Assembly: GCA_025345505.1 (NCBI GenBank)
Contig: JANVCC010000018.1
Span: 4,710,490 to 4,774,489 of the forward strand
Source: Todiramphus chloris collaris
Taxonomy: Eukaryota; Chordata; Aves; Coraciiformes; Alcedinidae
Length of the DNA: 64,000 nt
Direction of reading: 5' to 3'
A model generated the notes under the pieces. It saw only the letters and a program-made list of their open reading frames with translations, ran no database searches and had not been told where the DNA came from. Positions within the stretch are counted from its first letter, which is position 1. Each line of letters begins with the position of its first letter. The position numbers and the translations under genes were made by a program. Below, piece after piece: positions 37,191 through 49,759 of the stretch.

Positions 37191-38989
37191 TAATTCAGGT
37201 GTACCATACAGCTCAAAAACCCCAAAGGCATCGATGAGAATCTGAAGTTTTCCTAAAAGTACTGACATGAGCCATGTTTTATAGGTCTGGGGTTAACAGC
37301 AGTCTGTAAGCTACAAGAAAGTGGTTTTTAAAGGGTAGCTGCAGGTCCTTCAGAAATGAAGTCAGCTAGGGAGGGCGTAACATAAGAAAAAGCAAGTAAA
37401 ACACACAAAACCCCCAAACAGTCACTGTCCCCACATGACTTGGAGTTATGAAGAATTTTCTGAGAATCCAGCATCTGTTACAGTTTGTTTTCAGACTCCA
37501 CCCCCCATCCTCCTTCATATATACAACCAGAGAGTAGTTGGTGCTCTGTTTTTCACGTTGGACTAATTCTCATTCAAAATGCAGATCTATGAAAGACCTT
37601 TTTTTTCTTCCCTCCCCCGTTAGTAGAAGAAAACCCTGGAAAAATACAGGATTATACTGGGGAAAGAAGGTCATTAGTTTCAGGGAAAAAAATCTCATCT
37701 TATTTTGTACTGTATTCAGTAAAGGTGTTGATAAGGCATACCCCCATCTCTTCCTGGTTTACGATCTGACAAATACCAGATAGACATAATTCTTAGACCT
37801 GAAGCAAATGCATGAAATGCAAACACAGTGTGGACAAGCAATTTTAAATGGTTGCTTTCATTGTCACTACACCCTGTCAGTCTGGTGTCAGATCAGCCAA
37901 AATATTACAGCGCAGTAGGGTTTTGAATAGAGAATCTGAGCTGGGCTTCCACAAGTGACCGTAAGCTCCACAAATATTTCTCAAAATCTAAATACATAGA
38001 GCAGATGAAGCACGCCCTGTACATGTAGGGCATAATACAGCAGGGAGTCAGAAAAACTTCAGTTTCAAGACCAAGGGTGATAGATGAACACAATCAGTAA
38101 TGAATAAAATAATGTCATTGGGAAAGACTTATTCAAAGGTATAGGCTTTGCTTCGTAATTTATATCACTTTAAATTAGAATATAAAAAGGGAAGACATTT
38201 CTCTTCCTAAGAAACACTCCTGTGCTGTTTGTGCGATGTGTTTCTCCCCCTAATTCTCTACCAGGAGCAGAGTGCTCGCAGCAGCAGATGCATCTCAGAG
38301 CACACAGCAGGCGTAACAGACGCTGCGTTTAAAGAATTACCTGAAATGAACTGGTCCTAGTAACAAGGAAGATTTGTAGTTACAGATACAGAAGTTAAGG
38401 GGATTTAGAGAAGGACACCGAAGGGAAGGACAGTGTAACATCATGCTGTGAGGTATTCCTGCAGTTCCTGTCGACAGCAGACGACTTGAAAGGAGTTTGG
38501 AACCCTCCATGCCCAAACCCTTTAAGTCAGATGGTGCAAAGCAGCCACGCACATTCATTCAGAGGAACTGGATCACTGGCAGGTAAGAACAGAACAGGTC
38601 TACAAGTTACTCAAGTAATTATATAAGCTCAATACTATACTTATACTTAACAGATTCTTGGGGGAATCCACTTAAAAGCTTTGCTAAAGGCAAGAAAGTA
38701 ACAGCGACCAGACAGTAAATGTTGCTAACATATTAAATACGTTTCATGTGACACAGAAGTGCTCTGTCTGGATAGGGCCTTGGCCTAGGAACTGAAGGAA
38801 AAATCAAAAATAACTCTAGTTTCCAAACTGGCAGAAGGCTGGTCTAGACAGCCCTGTGCCTTGATGCAACACAACTATGGCCATGTGAAATACCCCTACA
38901 CCTCAACACTGGTGGTATTTCAGCCTCGGACAACTGACTGTACTTTCAGTCAGGGATACCATGGACTCCAGCCAGTAAACTACAATAAA

Positions 38990-39060
38990 AAGCCTTCAAA
39001 AACAAACCAACCAACTCGCATCACACACCAGCCAAAGAAAAAAACAAACCAAAACTTTCA
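38990..39060 (+). repeat. A/C-rich low-complexity tract
   Basis: AAAAACAAACCAACCAACTC and AAAGAAAAAAACAAACC words. Confidence 0.75.
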
Positions 39061-42060
39061 ATTAAGAAATATCTTCAACAGATACACAAGCACCACTCAG
39101 AAAAGACATACACTGATTTTCGCCATGGCTTTTAGCAGTCAGCCCCGTGGTGCACACCAGTGTTCTTAGGGCCTTCAAACAGGGGCTGGTACCTCATTTC
39201 CTCAGCATCTTCTGCAGTTCCCAGTTTTGTCCTTCCCTTGTGAATTGGCACAGACACACCGGAAACGCCGGGACGAAACCATCAGATTTCTCCCCAGTAC
39301 TAGTTCCAGTTCCATCAGATGCAGCATTTCTAGATGACTGCATGCAGCAGTCTTACAATGGCATTATGCTTTTTTAGACTGACTGCAAAGCCAATTACAA
39401 CACAGCACGCACTGATTCGAATCCACCCTGCTGCAGTGTAAGAGATGCCTTCAGGACTCATGCCAGGGGTACTGTATTTTCATTTTCCCACCCTACTGTC
39501 ATCTTAACATCCAGCTCATTAGCCTCTATCACATGGAAAAGGCTCCTCTTACCCCTGAGACACACATATTACATCTACCATATCTGCAATGCCTCTGCTT
39601 CCGTATTAAGTTTCAAAGCCCAGTACCAAAGGCATGTCATTTAAGTGGCAGTGTCTGTAAGATGCAATCAAATCAGAGCGAAAGAACCTACAGTTAAAAA
39701 AACCCAATCACAATATAGCAAGACAATAAAAGTACAAGATACATTCTTTTTAAAGCCACTCACACGCTGGTACTACACAGGAAACGTAAGGTTTTGAAGA
39801 GCCCTCAGCTGACCGAGGGGTGTATTTATCAGCAGACCTGTTGCCTGAGGATTGGAAGAATCAGAACTGAAAGAAGCAGAATTGACCCAGCGCAGAAAAC
39901 ATTTTTCAAATGCATAGAAGTAACTGATGATTCATTTCACCTTGGTTTAACTCTGCACATGATCTCACCTTTGTGTTCAAGACCTACTGGGGAATTTGTC
40001 TTAACCAGCATCACAATCTCAAGGCTGCTGTGCCTCTCTTCACCCCTCTGTTACCTCAAACCTTCCAGCGTCCCCCATTCTGCAAGGCAACTCTCCTTAT
40101 GTAATGGTGCTTTTTACCTACCTCTACTAAGCACCAAGCTATTAAACTCTAGTGTTGTGCTCTTGAACGTGTATTTTACAGGAAACATTTGAGAAATTTC
40201 TTTAAAGAACTGGTCATTAGAGTTGTAAATTTACTGTTTTGAATGTGGTTAAGCCAGACAATAGCTTCTGTAAATGCAACCTCTTTATGTGTTGGTAATC
40301 AAGGCTGACCTTCATTTAGAAGCCTTTTCCTTGGGCCAGAAAACTGATATCAGAATTTGTGGATGGATTAGGACCTCTGATGGTATTAAAATAAGGAACA
40401 GCTGCTGCCCTAACCACATTAGAATGGCTTTACTGCACTTTTTGATTACTATCAGCTAGAAAAACAATATTTTTTGTTGAGTTTAGGATGACAGTTTGCT
40501 GGAAGGAGAAGGGTAAAACTGTATTTGATTATGACCAGATATTAGCTGATAAGAGCTACTTAGTGGAACAAACCAATAACTTCTGTAAACTACACAAAGG
40601 CAGCTTCTCCTTTTGAAAGCTGCAGCTCTTGCTTCTGCCAGCAGATACCAGAAGGGTTGACTACTTGCTTTAATATGCACTCTGCCAACATAAGTTTCAA
40701 TTAAATGCAAGGAAGTTCCTGTAGAAATCCTTGCTGTGTCTTATTCCAAGTGTGATCTGGTGTCTGCCTTCTTGGTTTTATATTGCTTTAGCAAAAACAT
40801 GCTACACCTCAGACTGCCAGACAAGAGAGGAGAAAAAAAAATGAAAAAGCCACCACCAAAGCAGGAGTAACACTGGTCAAAAATAGCAAGTATCACCAGT
40901 TAATAAATCCAACCCTGTCAAACTTGGTAAATATGAAATAGCATAAAATTGCACAAAGAGATTGCTGCTAGGTTCTTGCTTATGATCCCAAAAAACAACA
41001 TATCCTGCTATTTTCATGGAGGAAAAAAAAGAAACCAGGCTCAATGTTTCATGGACATGCAGTCAAACTCCCAAATGTTTTGAAGCAGAAAAACTGGAAG
41101 GAAAAACCCAACAACAACAAAACTCCTGTCAGCAGAAGCCTGTGCTTGAATTCCACGTCCCAGCTAACACTGGTACGAGTTCAGAGGAAAGGCAAAGTAG
41201 CCTCAATGTACCTGGCCAGACCTTGACTTCCTCAAGGATCAAAAGCCATTCGAGTCCAGGAATTTAGTTCAACAGGAAATAGAACTGCAAAGCATCTAAA
41301 TTTGCACAGCATTTAGAGATCTCAATCAGACCCACCCACAGTTTATCCTACAATGTCCATTGTGCTAGAGAAAGGAGCAACTGCAGAACAATTCTGTACT
41401 GACTTAGAGAAGACCTTGCAATTCCCTCTAGCTACCAGAGCCTATGTATTCTCATGCCACAACAGAAGGTCCTCATAAACCTTGGCATGGTTTGCCATGC
41501 CAATACCTTTGTTAAAATGCCTCATTATACAAAACTCCATGTATTTTAGTAGAGCTGATAAGAAAATAATTCTGTAGGAAAAAAAATGTGAACTACTTAC
41601 CCTGAATGGTCCTTTCCCAGGAAAAGACTTCCCACCCACCCTGGTTTCTCGAGATAACATGTTCCTTCTAGACTGCAGAGTAGAGCATGACCACAGAAAG
41701 CCAACACTAGGATTTTTCCACAGTTACTCTTACAGAGAAAAGTACATTTCCTAATTTAAAAATCAGACAGTAACTTGTGTGTTCTGGAAAGAACATTAAT
41801 CAGTTTATTTTTGTAATTTACAACCAACCAGTAAAGTTAGAAGCTTTGAAGCACTGCTCTCAATTTCAGCTGGAGCCAATACAGGCTTACCTTTAACCCA
41901 GTTGGTCTTCTGCCAGGCACGTTCTCCCATCAAAACAAGGGCATTTGTACTACCAACCACCACGGGCACAGCTGGGAAAAGAACTCCAAGTGCTGTATGA
42001 ATTATTAGACAGCATCCACATTACAGACAGGGGCTTTTCAGGTCCAGAGATACTGGTTAC

Positions 42061-42131
42061 TTTTTTTTTTTGGTTGGTTGAGTTTTGGTTGTGGTGTTTT
42101 TAAAACCAAACAAACCACCACCAACAAACCT
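42061..42131. repeat. GT-rich tract folding back on an AC-rich tract
   Basis: T(11) followed by GGTTGGTTGAGTTTTGGTTG and TGGTGTTTTT is followed directly by AAAACCAAACAAACCACCAC and CAACAAACC. The two halves are approximate reverse complements, giving an imperfect hairpin. Confidence 0.75.
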
Positions 42132-42754
42132 AACCCATTTGCAGAACAGGAATTCAATATTAGTTGACTTGAGGAATACTGGGAGATTGGCAATTCCTGG
42201 ACACCAACAGGATAATCGTGGCCAAGCCTACCCTCTACTTCTACGAGCAGAAGTGAGCACATGCACAGATTCAACTCGACCACGCTGTTACAACCACACC
42301 ATCTCAGGATGCCCTTTGTGTTTCCTCAAAGGCTATCGAATCAGTAACAGCCAGAATCACCTAAGAGGGAAGACAGAAGGAATGCCTATGCCAGGCTAAT
42401 GACTCCTTATAATTCCATCAGAAATACTGCAAATCATCTCAGTGAAAACCATTATCAGACCCTGTACAATAAGTCAGCTGCCTTTAGCACCATCAAACTG
42501 TCTTAAAAGCAATGAAATGATTTGTATCTCCTTACACACACACATATGTTATAATTCTGAACATGCACACCACACCAATCAAAACCAATTCATTTTCTTG
42601 CCCCGAACCAGGATGAACACTGAGTAGATTCCAAGTGTCAGTGAAGGTTAACTTCACTGCTGCCCTTTCTCCAGTGAAGCCTCAGCACCTTACTGTTCCT
42701 GTGGTTCTATAATCCTAGGGAGTTCCAGACACTCCTGTGCTTTGTGAATCTCAA

Positions 42755-43010
42755 TGTATGCTGGGTCTGGCTGGGGCAATTGAGTTAAAGGGGGTAATTA
42801 CAAGTTAAAAATGAGTTTATTTTCTTCTTATTAGCTGGTATGCAGCTATATTTTTGATTTGTGCTGGAAACAGCATTGATGATAACAGATGTTTTCATTA
42901 TTGCTGAGCAATGCAGAGGGTTGGGGCCTTTTCTGCTTCACTCCACCAGCTTTGTTGCCAGCTGTGGCTAACCCAGACCACTGTGCCAGTCATGTTTAGA
43001 CAGCTCATAT
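42755..43010 (+). mobile_element. Probable avian ERVL-type LTR fragment (solo)
   Basis: The order GCTGGGTCTGGCTGGGGCA, TTATTAGCTGGTATGCAGCT, TTTGATTTGTGCTGGAAACA, ATTATTGCTGAGCAATGC and GGCCTTTTCTGCTTCACTCC matches my memory of a common ERVL-class avian LTR. About 28 bp near the left end (GTTAAAGGGGGTAATTACAAG region) do not fit and may be an insertion. No gag, pol or env sequence is present, so it looks like a degraded solo LTR. The right edge is uncertain, and the assignment relies on recognised consensus wording rather than a search. Confidence 0.6.
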
Positions 43011-44787
43011 GATACAGTACAGCCGACTTCATGAACTGTTTCTGTTTTCTGAGCTCCTCAAGATGACTCACAACTGATCTGGGAGTGAAGCAGAGAAACG
43101 ACAGCTCTACAGAGAATCTGTCACACCAGCATCCTATTCCATGTGATTAAATACACAGCTGACTAACAAGGCCAAGCAGCTATACCACAGGAAACACACT
43201 GAGGTAGGTTTATAAACAACAAATTTCAACAGCTCTGTTAGGTTGTAGAAAGGACTTCTATACATATGGGGGCTGAAAAAGTTGGAATTATCACTCTGGT
43301 CCGTGTTCCAACAGGGAAGTTCAATGGTGTTTTCAGCTGAAGTACTGTATTGCAGGGATATGGTGTACAGAGAAAGTATTTGAAAGGAGTTACAAAATAA
43401 ATGCTATGGAAAACTAATTTTGTAGACTGTATACTCCTCAGAGCAAAACCAGCCTCCTATAGCTGTATTTTAGTGCCTCCATGATCACACAAAAGAGTAG
43501 TTCTGTAAACCACCACCACCTGTAAACCAGAGAAGAGTGAAGATCAGAGTCACGAAGTGCTGAAGGACACTGCTCCTGCATCTAATAAAACAAAATTACA
43601 TACACAGGAAAGAAACAGAGTGACAGGGTATAACATTCCTCCCATTTATAAAGCAGAACAAAGAGTAGCTAGAGATTCCACAGCATAAGACACAGTCTGC
43701 TTCAAGTGGCAGTTTCTGATAATGTTATCGGATCAACGGACAACAACCTTAAAAGGTAGAAAAACTGAAAGTAAAACAAAGCAACAGCAAGAGTACCAGG
43801 GAGGCAGAACGAAGCCTGCATTCCTTTCCAGCCTTGGAGCAGTGACTTCATCTTTGCTAGGGTGACCTTCCACTGAGTCTGGGCTTGAACACTAATATTA
43901 GACTAAAAAGAAGTGTGCCACCCTCTAAATATAATGATGACTCAACACCTAGAGGCTTCAGTGATGTAATATGACCCAAAGAGGTTCTGACTTCACAATC
44001 TAGATTTTTTTTTTTTTAAATTCAGTCAAAAGGAAGAGATCTTCCCCTGCAGAAATCCTAGAGCATCTTCTCGAACTGGCCTGTAGGAAAAGAGAACTAA
44101 GGAAACATTTCACAGATGGCAGCAGACACACTGGCTCCACTTTGTTTAAAAGCAGCACTGAACAGACACATTTCAGTTATATGCTTCAGAGTCAAAACAC
44201 CAGTAGAAAGTTTCAGTTCCAGAATTAACATATAAAAGTTAAAGACAACACAGCAGCACACTGAACAGTCGGGTGTCTCTTACTGCACCTTAAAAATAAA
44301 AATAGCAGCAAGAAGATGTGCTTTGTTGAGAAAGCTGAAAGCAAGTACAAAGGAAAAAAGCCTTTACAAGTAAGGCTACAGAGTTCTCTTAAAGTATCAT
44401 CCTTGCACAAATACTCCAGCAGCCACTTTAGGTAGCCTTAAATCTTTTTCAAGCCCCAAGCTCAGCAATACATCTTTGGAAAATAAAAAAAAGTCAAAGG
44501 AAGTCTCATGTGGCCTTCTGTAGTAACAGCAAATACTCATCCAATACACATCAATAAAGTTATAATGTGAAAGAATCCCTGGAGAAAATAGTAACTGTTT
44601 TCATAATAAGGGCATTCAATTAAAGTAGGATTATCTTTTCCAATGACTTATTGGTTCAGTTTTTCTGTCCCCACCTCCATTAAGCTCATGGCTCAGGAAA
44701 TGGATTTTTAATCACCTTCAATTCCCAATCTTGCATTCACACTAACACTCCTCACCAGAAGAACTGGGATACACTTGCAGCACGCGT
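43011..44787. other. Unique intronic DNA
   Basis: AT-rich with a T run at about 44007-44018. Nothing else recognised. Confidence 0.5.
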
Positions 44788-45248
44788 TCACAGAAACATA
44801 GACTGGTGGAGGCTGGAAGGGGCCTCTGGAGGTCACAGTGTCTTTGTCTAAACGCCCCAGCCAGCTCAAGCAGAGCCACCTGCCCACGATCACATCCAGA
44901 CAGGTTTCCAGTAGCTCGGTGGAGGTGCCAGTGCTCAGTCACTCCCAGTAAAAACGTTTCCTGGCCTTCAGAGGTGACCTCCTCACCTCCATACCCATGG
45001 CCTCTGGGCCCCTCACCAGACACCACTGACAAGAGCCTGTCTCTTCTTTACACCCTTCCTTCAGGTGTTAACAGACACTGATAAGATACCCCTGAGCCTT
45101 CTGTTCTACAGGCTGAACAGCCCCAGTTCTCTCAGACTTTTTTCAGTGAGGAGCTCCAGTACCTTCATCATTCTAGTAGCCCTTCACTGGACTCTCCTCC
45201 AGTATATCCATGTCTTCCTTCTACTGGGACGTCCAGAACTAGACACGC
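44788..45248 (-). repeat. CR1 LINE fragment, about 0.46 kb
   Basis: The reverse-complemented CR1 carries GGTGGAGGCTGGAAGGGGCC, CTCTGGAGGTCACAGTGTCT, GGCTGAACAGCCCCAGTTCT, CTAGTAGCCCTTCACTGGAC and CTGGGACGTCCAGAACTAGA. It has a distinct middle section compared with the other copies, so it probably represents another subfamily. Confidence 0.8.
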
Positions 45249-48200
45249 ATTTGGTCACTATTTTCTCATGCGAAACTAGTAACATCTCCTATTGGTTTGA
45301 ATTACAAAGAAAAAGCATTTAATGGACTTTGGTTATTTCCTGGGCAGCTCCACCATAGCTAAAATGCTAGGAAAATGATTATTCTTTATCTGAAATATAA
45401 CTATCGAGTTTAACAGGTGCTCCTTCCAATTTCAGTTAAAATAGTGGGGGAAAAAAAAACAAGCCCCAAGAGCACACAGCATCTAAACAGCTTGAGGAAA
45501 CACGTCCCCCACGTAAGCAACATTCTCCTAGTGATAGTTTTGCGTAAGCATCTCCCGAGGCTTCTTCAGCATCTGAAGCAACCATCTCAAGAGACAAAAC
45601 TGCTCCACTTTGACAGTGTGCTTACCAGTTTCAGCCTGAAGGAAGTTACACGGTCCTGCTACAGAAAGGAGGTCTTACAAAACAGTGATCTACGCATAAC
45701 AAAAGCGCAACAAAAGGGTTACTAGCCGGAAAGCTCGAGGGCTACGTGCAGCAATTAACTGTTAAAACACACGCTTTCCAGCCTTAGGAGTAATCAGCCG
45801 TGCCCTCTGAGGCTTGCCACAATTGCTTTATCAGGAAAGATAAAAGGAGCAGCACATCCCATTCAGTCACACTAGCAGCCAAAAATAACAGTCTCCATTT
45901 TGCCCTATCTCGCTCACTTAAGCAGTCCTATCGGTTTCTCCAAAGGACCTGTCAAACCCCACAGTTAAGGAATCGTTTTATTTTTAGCTTCTTTATAATA
46001 AGACTTCCAGGACCATTCAGTGCCGGATGCTCCAACAAAAATCGGCCCCTACCATTAACAGGCTATAAGCCAAGAGAAATGATCAGATCACAGGGCAGCA
46101 GGTGATGCACAGGGGATGCAGGTGAGTGTGGTCCCAGCTTTGCACCAGGCCTGCTGGATAACCTCCTTCTCCATGCCTTTGCTCTTCCTTAAAAACAAGC
46201 TCGGCATTTTCTAGTCAAGCTGTCCACAGTTTTGGTTTCTGTACGAAGGAGCAGACTGCTGCCCATGAGGGGAGGGGAGATAAAACCACCTTCCTGCACT
46301 GAATCCTTGAATCCCACGTTACCAACCCAGCCATCCAGTGCATTCTCCTGACCTAGCTAGAGATTTCTTCCCAAGAACACAGGTCTGAAAGGTAAGGAAA
46401 TGGTTTGACCAGCTGCTCTGTTAACGTAGCAAAATCAGATACGTGTAGTTAGTACTAATTCCCCTTTTCTTCTGCCAGTGTTTAAGATCAGGCAGTCACT
46501 CCTGAGCAGCTGACTCGAAGCCAGATGGAAACCACTGTCTTCAGATCCCAGGGCCTGCAAACTCTTCCGACTGACTCCATGTTGAGATCTGAAGCTGCCA
46601 GGCGAGAGAAAACTCCAGTTTCCTCATCGGCAACAGACACTGCCTTCAGCTGCAGGACCTCCTCATCTCCAGAAAACAAAGGCCCAAAGTCAGGCTCCCT
46701 ACAGATGCTCTCAGCATCCTCGGTAGGCAACACAGAATCCTTCCTAAGAAATGCTGTGCAGCCACAGGATGCTGCTGAAAGGGTTTCTCTGATACAGGAC
46801 ACAGTGAGAACAGACAAAGAGAAGCAGTTTATCCACAGGGCAGGTGTCGTGCCGCTAAGGGTTTCCCCCAGCATTACTGCAGCCCAGACTCAAGCACAGA
46901 CTGGAATTTCCCCTACATCTGATAAAGTAGGTGAATGTCCTCATATTAAAACAAAAATGTTTAAAAGTATTTTCTTCTAAAGCTTATCTTTAGTGAATAT
47001 ATTACTCAGACATTTGTCTTAAGAGTTTGAATGTGACAGTTCAGCCCCTTAAGACACTTCAGGTAAAGTATCTTTCGAGCTGTCAGCGTGCATTCTTTAC
47101 ATTAACGCTGTTCCATGCCAGAGCCACTCAAAAGTTTACATATTTAAATATTATTTATGAAGCAAGTTCAAAACCACCATTTACAGTGACAGATTTCTCT
47201 CACTTTCTTCACTAAGTTGTAGCTCCCAAACCAAATCACACCTCTATTCTCCTCCTAAAAGGGTAGGTCAGGAGTAAAAGGCAACACCACATCACAAAAA
47301 AAATTTTACTTCCTGTAGAACAGATAACACAATGAAATCACTGTAGGCAGAACCATTACAGTAGAATATTCTTTACAAAGCTTAGTGTACCACTACATAT
47401 GCATTGGATTGGCACAACTGAAAGTATGATTGTTAGCAGCATTTATTAATTGTGATTGTGAGAGATTTTAATTTTGGCTTAGTAACGTGGCAGCATTTTT
47501 TGTTGAACTCCCGTGCGCTCTTCTACTGCAGCAACAGTTAATTATGGAAAGGATTATGGGTGTTAATCAACGGGGAGCACAAGTACACGTTCTACAGGAA
47601 TAATAAAAATCAGCAGCAGCTCCCCAGGTCCTTGGATTTCATGAGAAATCTGCGGGTAGTCCCATCTAGTTAAACAGGGACTTATACTCACCTGCAAACA
47701 GAGCTGTTCACTCCCCATCACTGACGGTTGACAGACATGCACATGGGACAGGAGATCCACCTCCACAACCCAGCTGCTATTCTTAAGACACATCCTTAAG
47801 TCCTGCAAGGCTTTGGGGATTGCTATCCCACGTACTTACATAATCACCCCTTCCATTTGCTAACTAAGCCATCAGCTAAATCCTAGAATACAGCTTTCAA
47901 AAGGGAAAGCTCAGGAGCAATTGGAGATAGAATCTCTGCAGGATGAAGAAAGATTCTCTAGTTCTAGACAGGCTTCTGTTTTCTTCCCGTAAATCTGGGC
48001 ATTCAGATCCCTTTAGCTTCAGTGAAGTCATTACCAGATAGTTATAAATTCCATACTTCCACACAAGATTCTTACTATCAAAGGGACCTAATTACAATAA
48101 AATAGTGCACTGTTTTCCAAGATTGCAATTTAGAGTGAATAATTTGTTATTTATACCTTAATATGACCATTTTGCTTAGTGCTGTGGTAGGAACTTTAAG

Positions 48201-48614
48201 TAATATAGATTAAAAAAAAATAAAACATACACAGGACATCATTATGGAAGACGAAAGTGTATAAAAAATTAAACCCAAACAATTCCACTTGTCCAGCCTC
48301 AACCTATACCACTTTCAGTACCTTTAACAGGAAGCTTGTATCCTTAGTTTTATTTTCCTTTCATCTGTTAATTTCCCCCACTAAAGACACTTTGTCCATC
48401 CTGGCCAGCTTTGGTCCCAGTGAATCTGTAGTTTTACCTTCATCAGCCCGTTCCAGACAGAACCCACTTTACCACTGCCAGGTTGTTTCAGAACTGAAAA
48501 TTATGGACAGGACACTGACGTAGCATCAGATGTGCCTATATCAATTAGCCAAGACTGATTTCATCAGATAAAAAAGCCCCAAGCTATCAGTTTTATATTC
48601 TTGACATGTCCTTC
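45249..48614. other. Intronic DNA containing the antisense-exon candidate
   Basis: Besides the plus-strand splice-site cluster at 46.1-46.9 kb, 45.66-46.1 kb shows somewhat more CpG than usual and facing GATA-like words (TTATCAGGAAAGATAA, 45829-45844). No repeat recognised. Confidence 0.4.
46479..46930 (+). other. Candidate antisense exon with a 151-codon ORF (46525-46980)
   Basis: On the plus strand, opposite to the RCAN2-like gene, a TACTAAT branch-point-like word (46453-46459) and a pyrimidine tract ending TTCTGCCAG (AG at 46477-46478) form a strong acceptor. A strong donor CAG|GTGAGT lies 355 nt upstream (exon end 46121), and a weaker donor TAG|GTGAAT follows at 46930. An ATG ORF of 151 codons starts at 46525 and reads past that donor to 46980. 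The product is rich in Ser, Thr and Gln, with no domain I recognise and no transmembrane segment. An in-frame TAA at 46483-46485 precedes the ATG, so any protein would begin inside this exon. The opposite strand is also largely open here, so the ORF alone is weak evidence. It may be a long non-coding RNA or chance. Confidence 0.25.
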
Positions 48615-48787
48615 AAGAATTGGAGCAGGCTGCCCAGGGAAGTAGAGGAGTCACCACCCCTGGAGGTGTTCAAAAACCATGTAGATAAGGTGCATCGGGG
48701 CGTGGTCTAGCAGTCATCTTCATGACCTTGGGTAGAAGGTTGGACTTGATGATCTTAGAGGTCTTTTCCAACCTTAACAATTCTATG
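48615..48787 (+). repeat. CR1 LINE 3'-end fragment
   Basis: The sense tail reads GGAGCAGGCTGCCCAGGGAA, CACCCCTGGAGGTGTTCAAA, GCGTGGTCTAGCAGTCATCT, GGTTGGACTTGATGATCTTA and AACCTTAACAATTCTATGAA. Confidence 0.87.
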
Positions 48788-49024
48788 AATAATACTAGAA
48801 TAAGAAACAGGAATTGAACACTTCCTGGAAAAGTTGATCTTTATCTTTTTATTTTTAAGAGAATATTGTTTTCAACTTTCTGATGTAGACTAATTGCAAA
48901 GTTAAACATTCTCAAGGAGTTCCTCTTGCCTTTTTTCTCACTGTCAATAATTTTACATTTCCAGATAAAACAGTATTTCAGATAAAACATTTGAGATCTT
49001 ATTGCTCTCTAAGCTAACTAAAAG

Positions 49025-49209
49025 TGGGTTGTAAAGCACCGGAACAGACAGCCCAGGAAAGCAGATGAGTCACTATCTCTGGAGGTATTTAGAAGACATG
49101 TAGATGTGGTACTGAGGGACATGGTTTAGTGGTGGACTTGTCAGTGTTGGGTTAACAGTTGGACTTGATTATCTTAAAGGTCTTTTCTAACTTAAATGAT
49201 TCTTTGAGA
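49025..49209 (+). repeat. CR1 LINE 3'-end fragment
   Basis: The sense tail reads CACCGGAACAGACAGCCCAG, GGTATTTAGAAGACATGTAG, ACATGGTTTAGTGGTGGACT, GTTGGACTTGATTATCTTAA and TAAATGATTCTTTGAG. It ends about 325 bp beyond the donor of the coding exon, inside intron 2. Confidence 0.85.
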
Positions 49210-49534
49210 AAATACCAGAAGGCAGCCCTTCACAGTGCTACGTGGTCAGCAAGTGGAAGAAACTTTCACATTGAGCTTTGCTACCTCCATCATGACTGCA
49301 ACTATGCTTGCTATGAAGACATGTACCTGCATTGCAGGATTCTGCAAGTCTAAACAAAAGAAAACCACTTTTTGTCTTGAACTAAACATCATGGTGAAGT
49401 ATTGTTGCCACCTTCAAAAGAAGTCACATTTGTGATCCAGTTTCTCTGTACAAGACAGATTAAACTGTTTAATAACCACAAGCATAAGGCATACATTTCT
49501 CTTACATTGAAAAAGATGTAAAGTGACACTGTAC

Positions 49535-49759
49535 CTTACTGTCCTCATCTTCAAACACGGACTGGTGGACATTACAAGCGAAGAGAGAATTCGGGAGATC
49601 GTTGAAGTCAATTATGTCATGAAAATCTTCCTCTGCAAAACATCTCTTTAAATCCTTGTCTCCATTTATAGAGTAGAGTAAGAACTGTCCTCCGTCCTCC
49701 GGGATGCAACCATAGTGACCAAGGCCTCGCATTCCAAAGAAGTACGAGTCTCCCCTCAT
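49535..49759 (-). CDS. RCAN2: First coding exon of an RCAN-family calcineurin regulator (long isoform), probably RCAN2
   Basis: RCAN proteins bind the calcineurin phosphatase and tune calcineurin-NFAT signalling in the cytoplasm. Read on the minus strand, the exon begins at 49761 after a pyrimidine-rich acceptor (ctctcttctctgtgctgccag). Its ATG is at 49759-49757. It encodes 75 residues beginning MRGDSYFFGMRG and ending SVFEDEDSK, then AAG|gtacag, a phase-0 donor. Residues 51-70 (DFNDLPNSLFACNVHQSVFE) match the RCAN pattern of an acidic linker, DLP, and the first beta strand of the RRM-like domain. From memory, the long RCAN2 isoform has 75 residues before the shared KFE...LFRTYDD exon, which fits this length. 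The calcineurin-binding motifs lie in later exons outside the window. RCAN1 and RCAN3 are less likely, because their N termini differ as I recall them. The family call is firm; the paralogue is inferred. Confidence 0.85.

Larger units (their letters stand above)
36677..42754. other. Unique intronic DNA
   Basis: About 6 kb without a recognised CR1 copy. It contains A/C-rich tracts and the GT/AC fold-back. No exon seen. Confidence 0.5.

Noticed and set aside
46488..46874. 128-codon ORF on the minus strand
   Set aside because: It overlaps the plus-strand candidate exon in antisense, has no family match and no good minus-strand splice sites that I could see.
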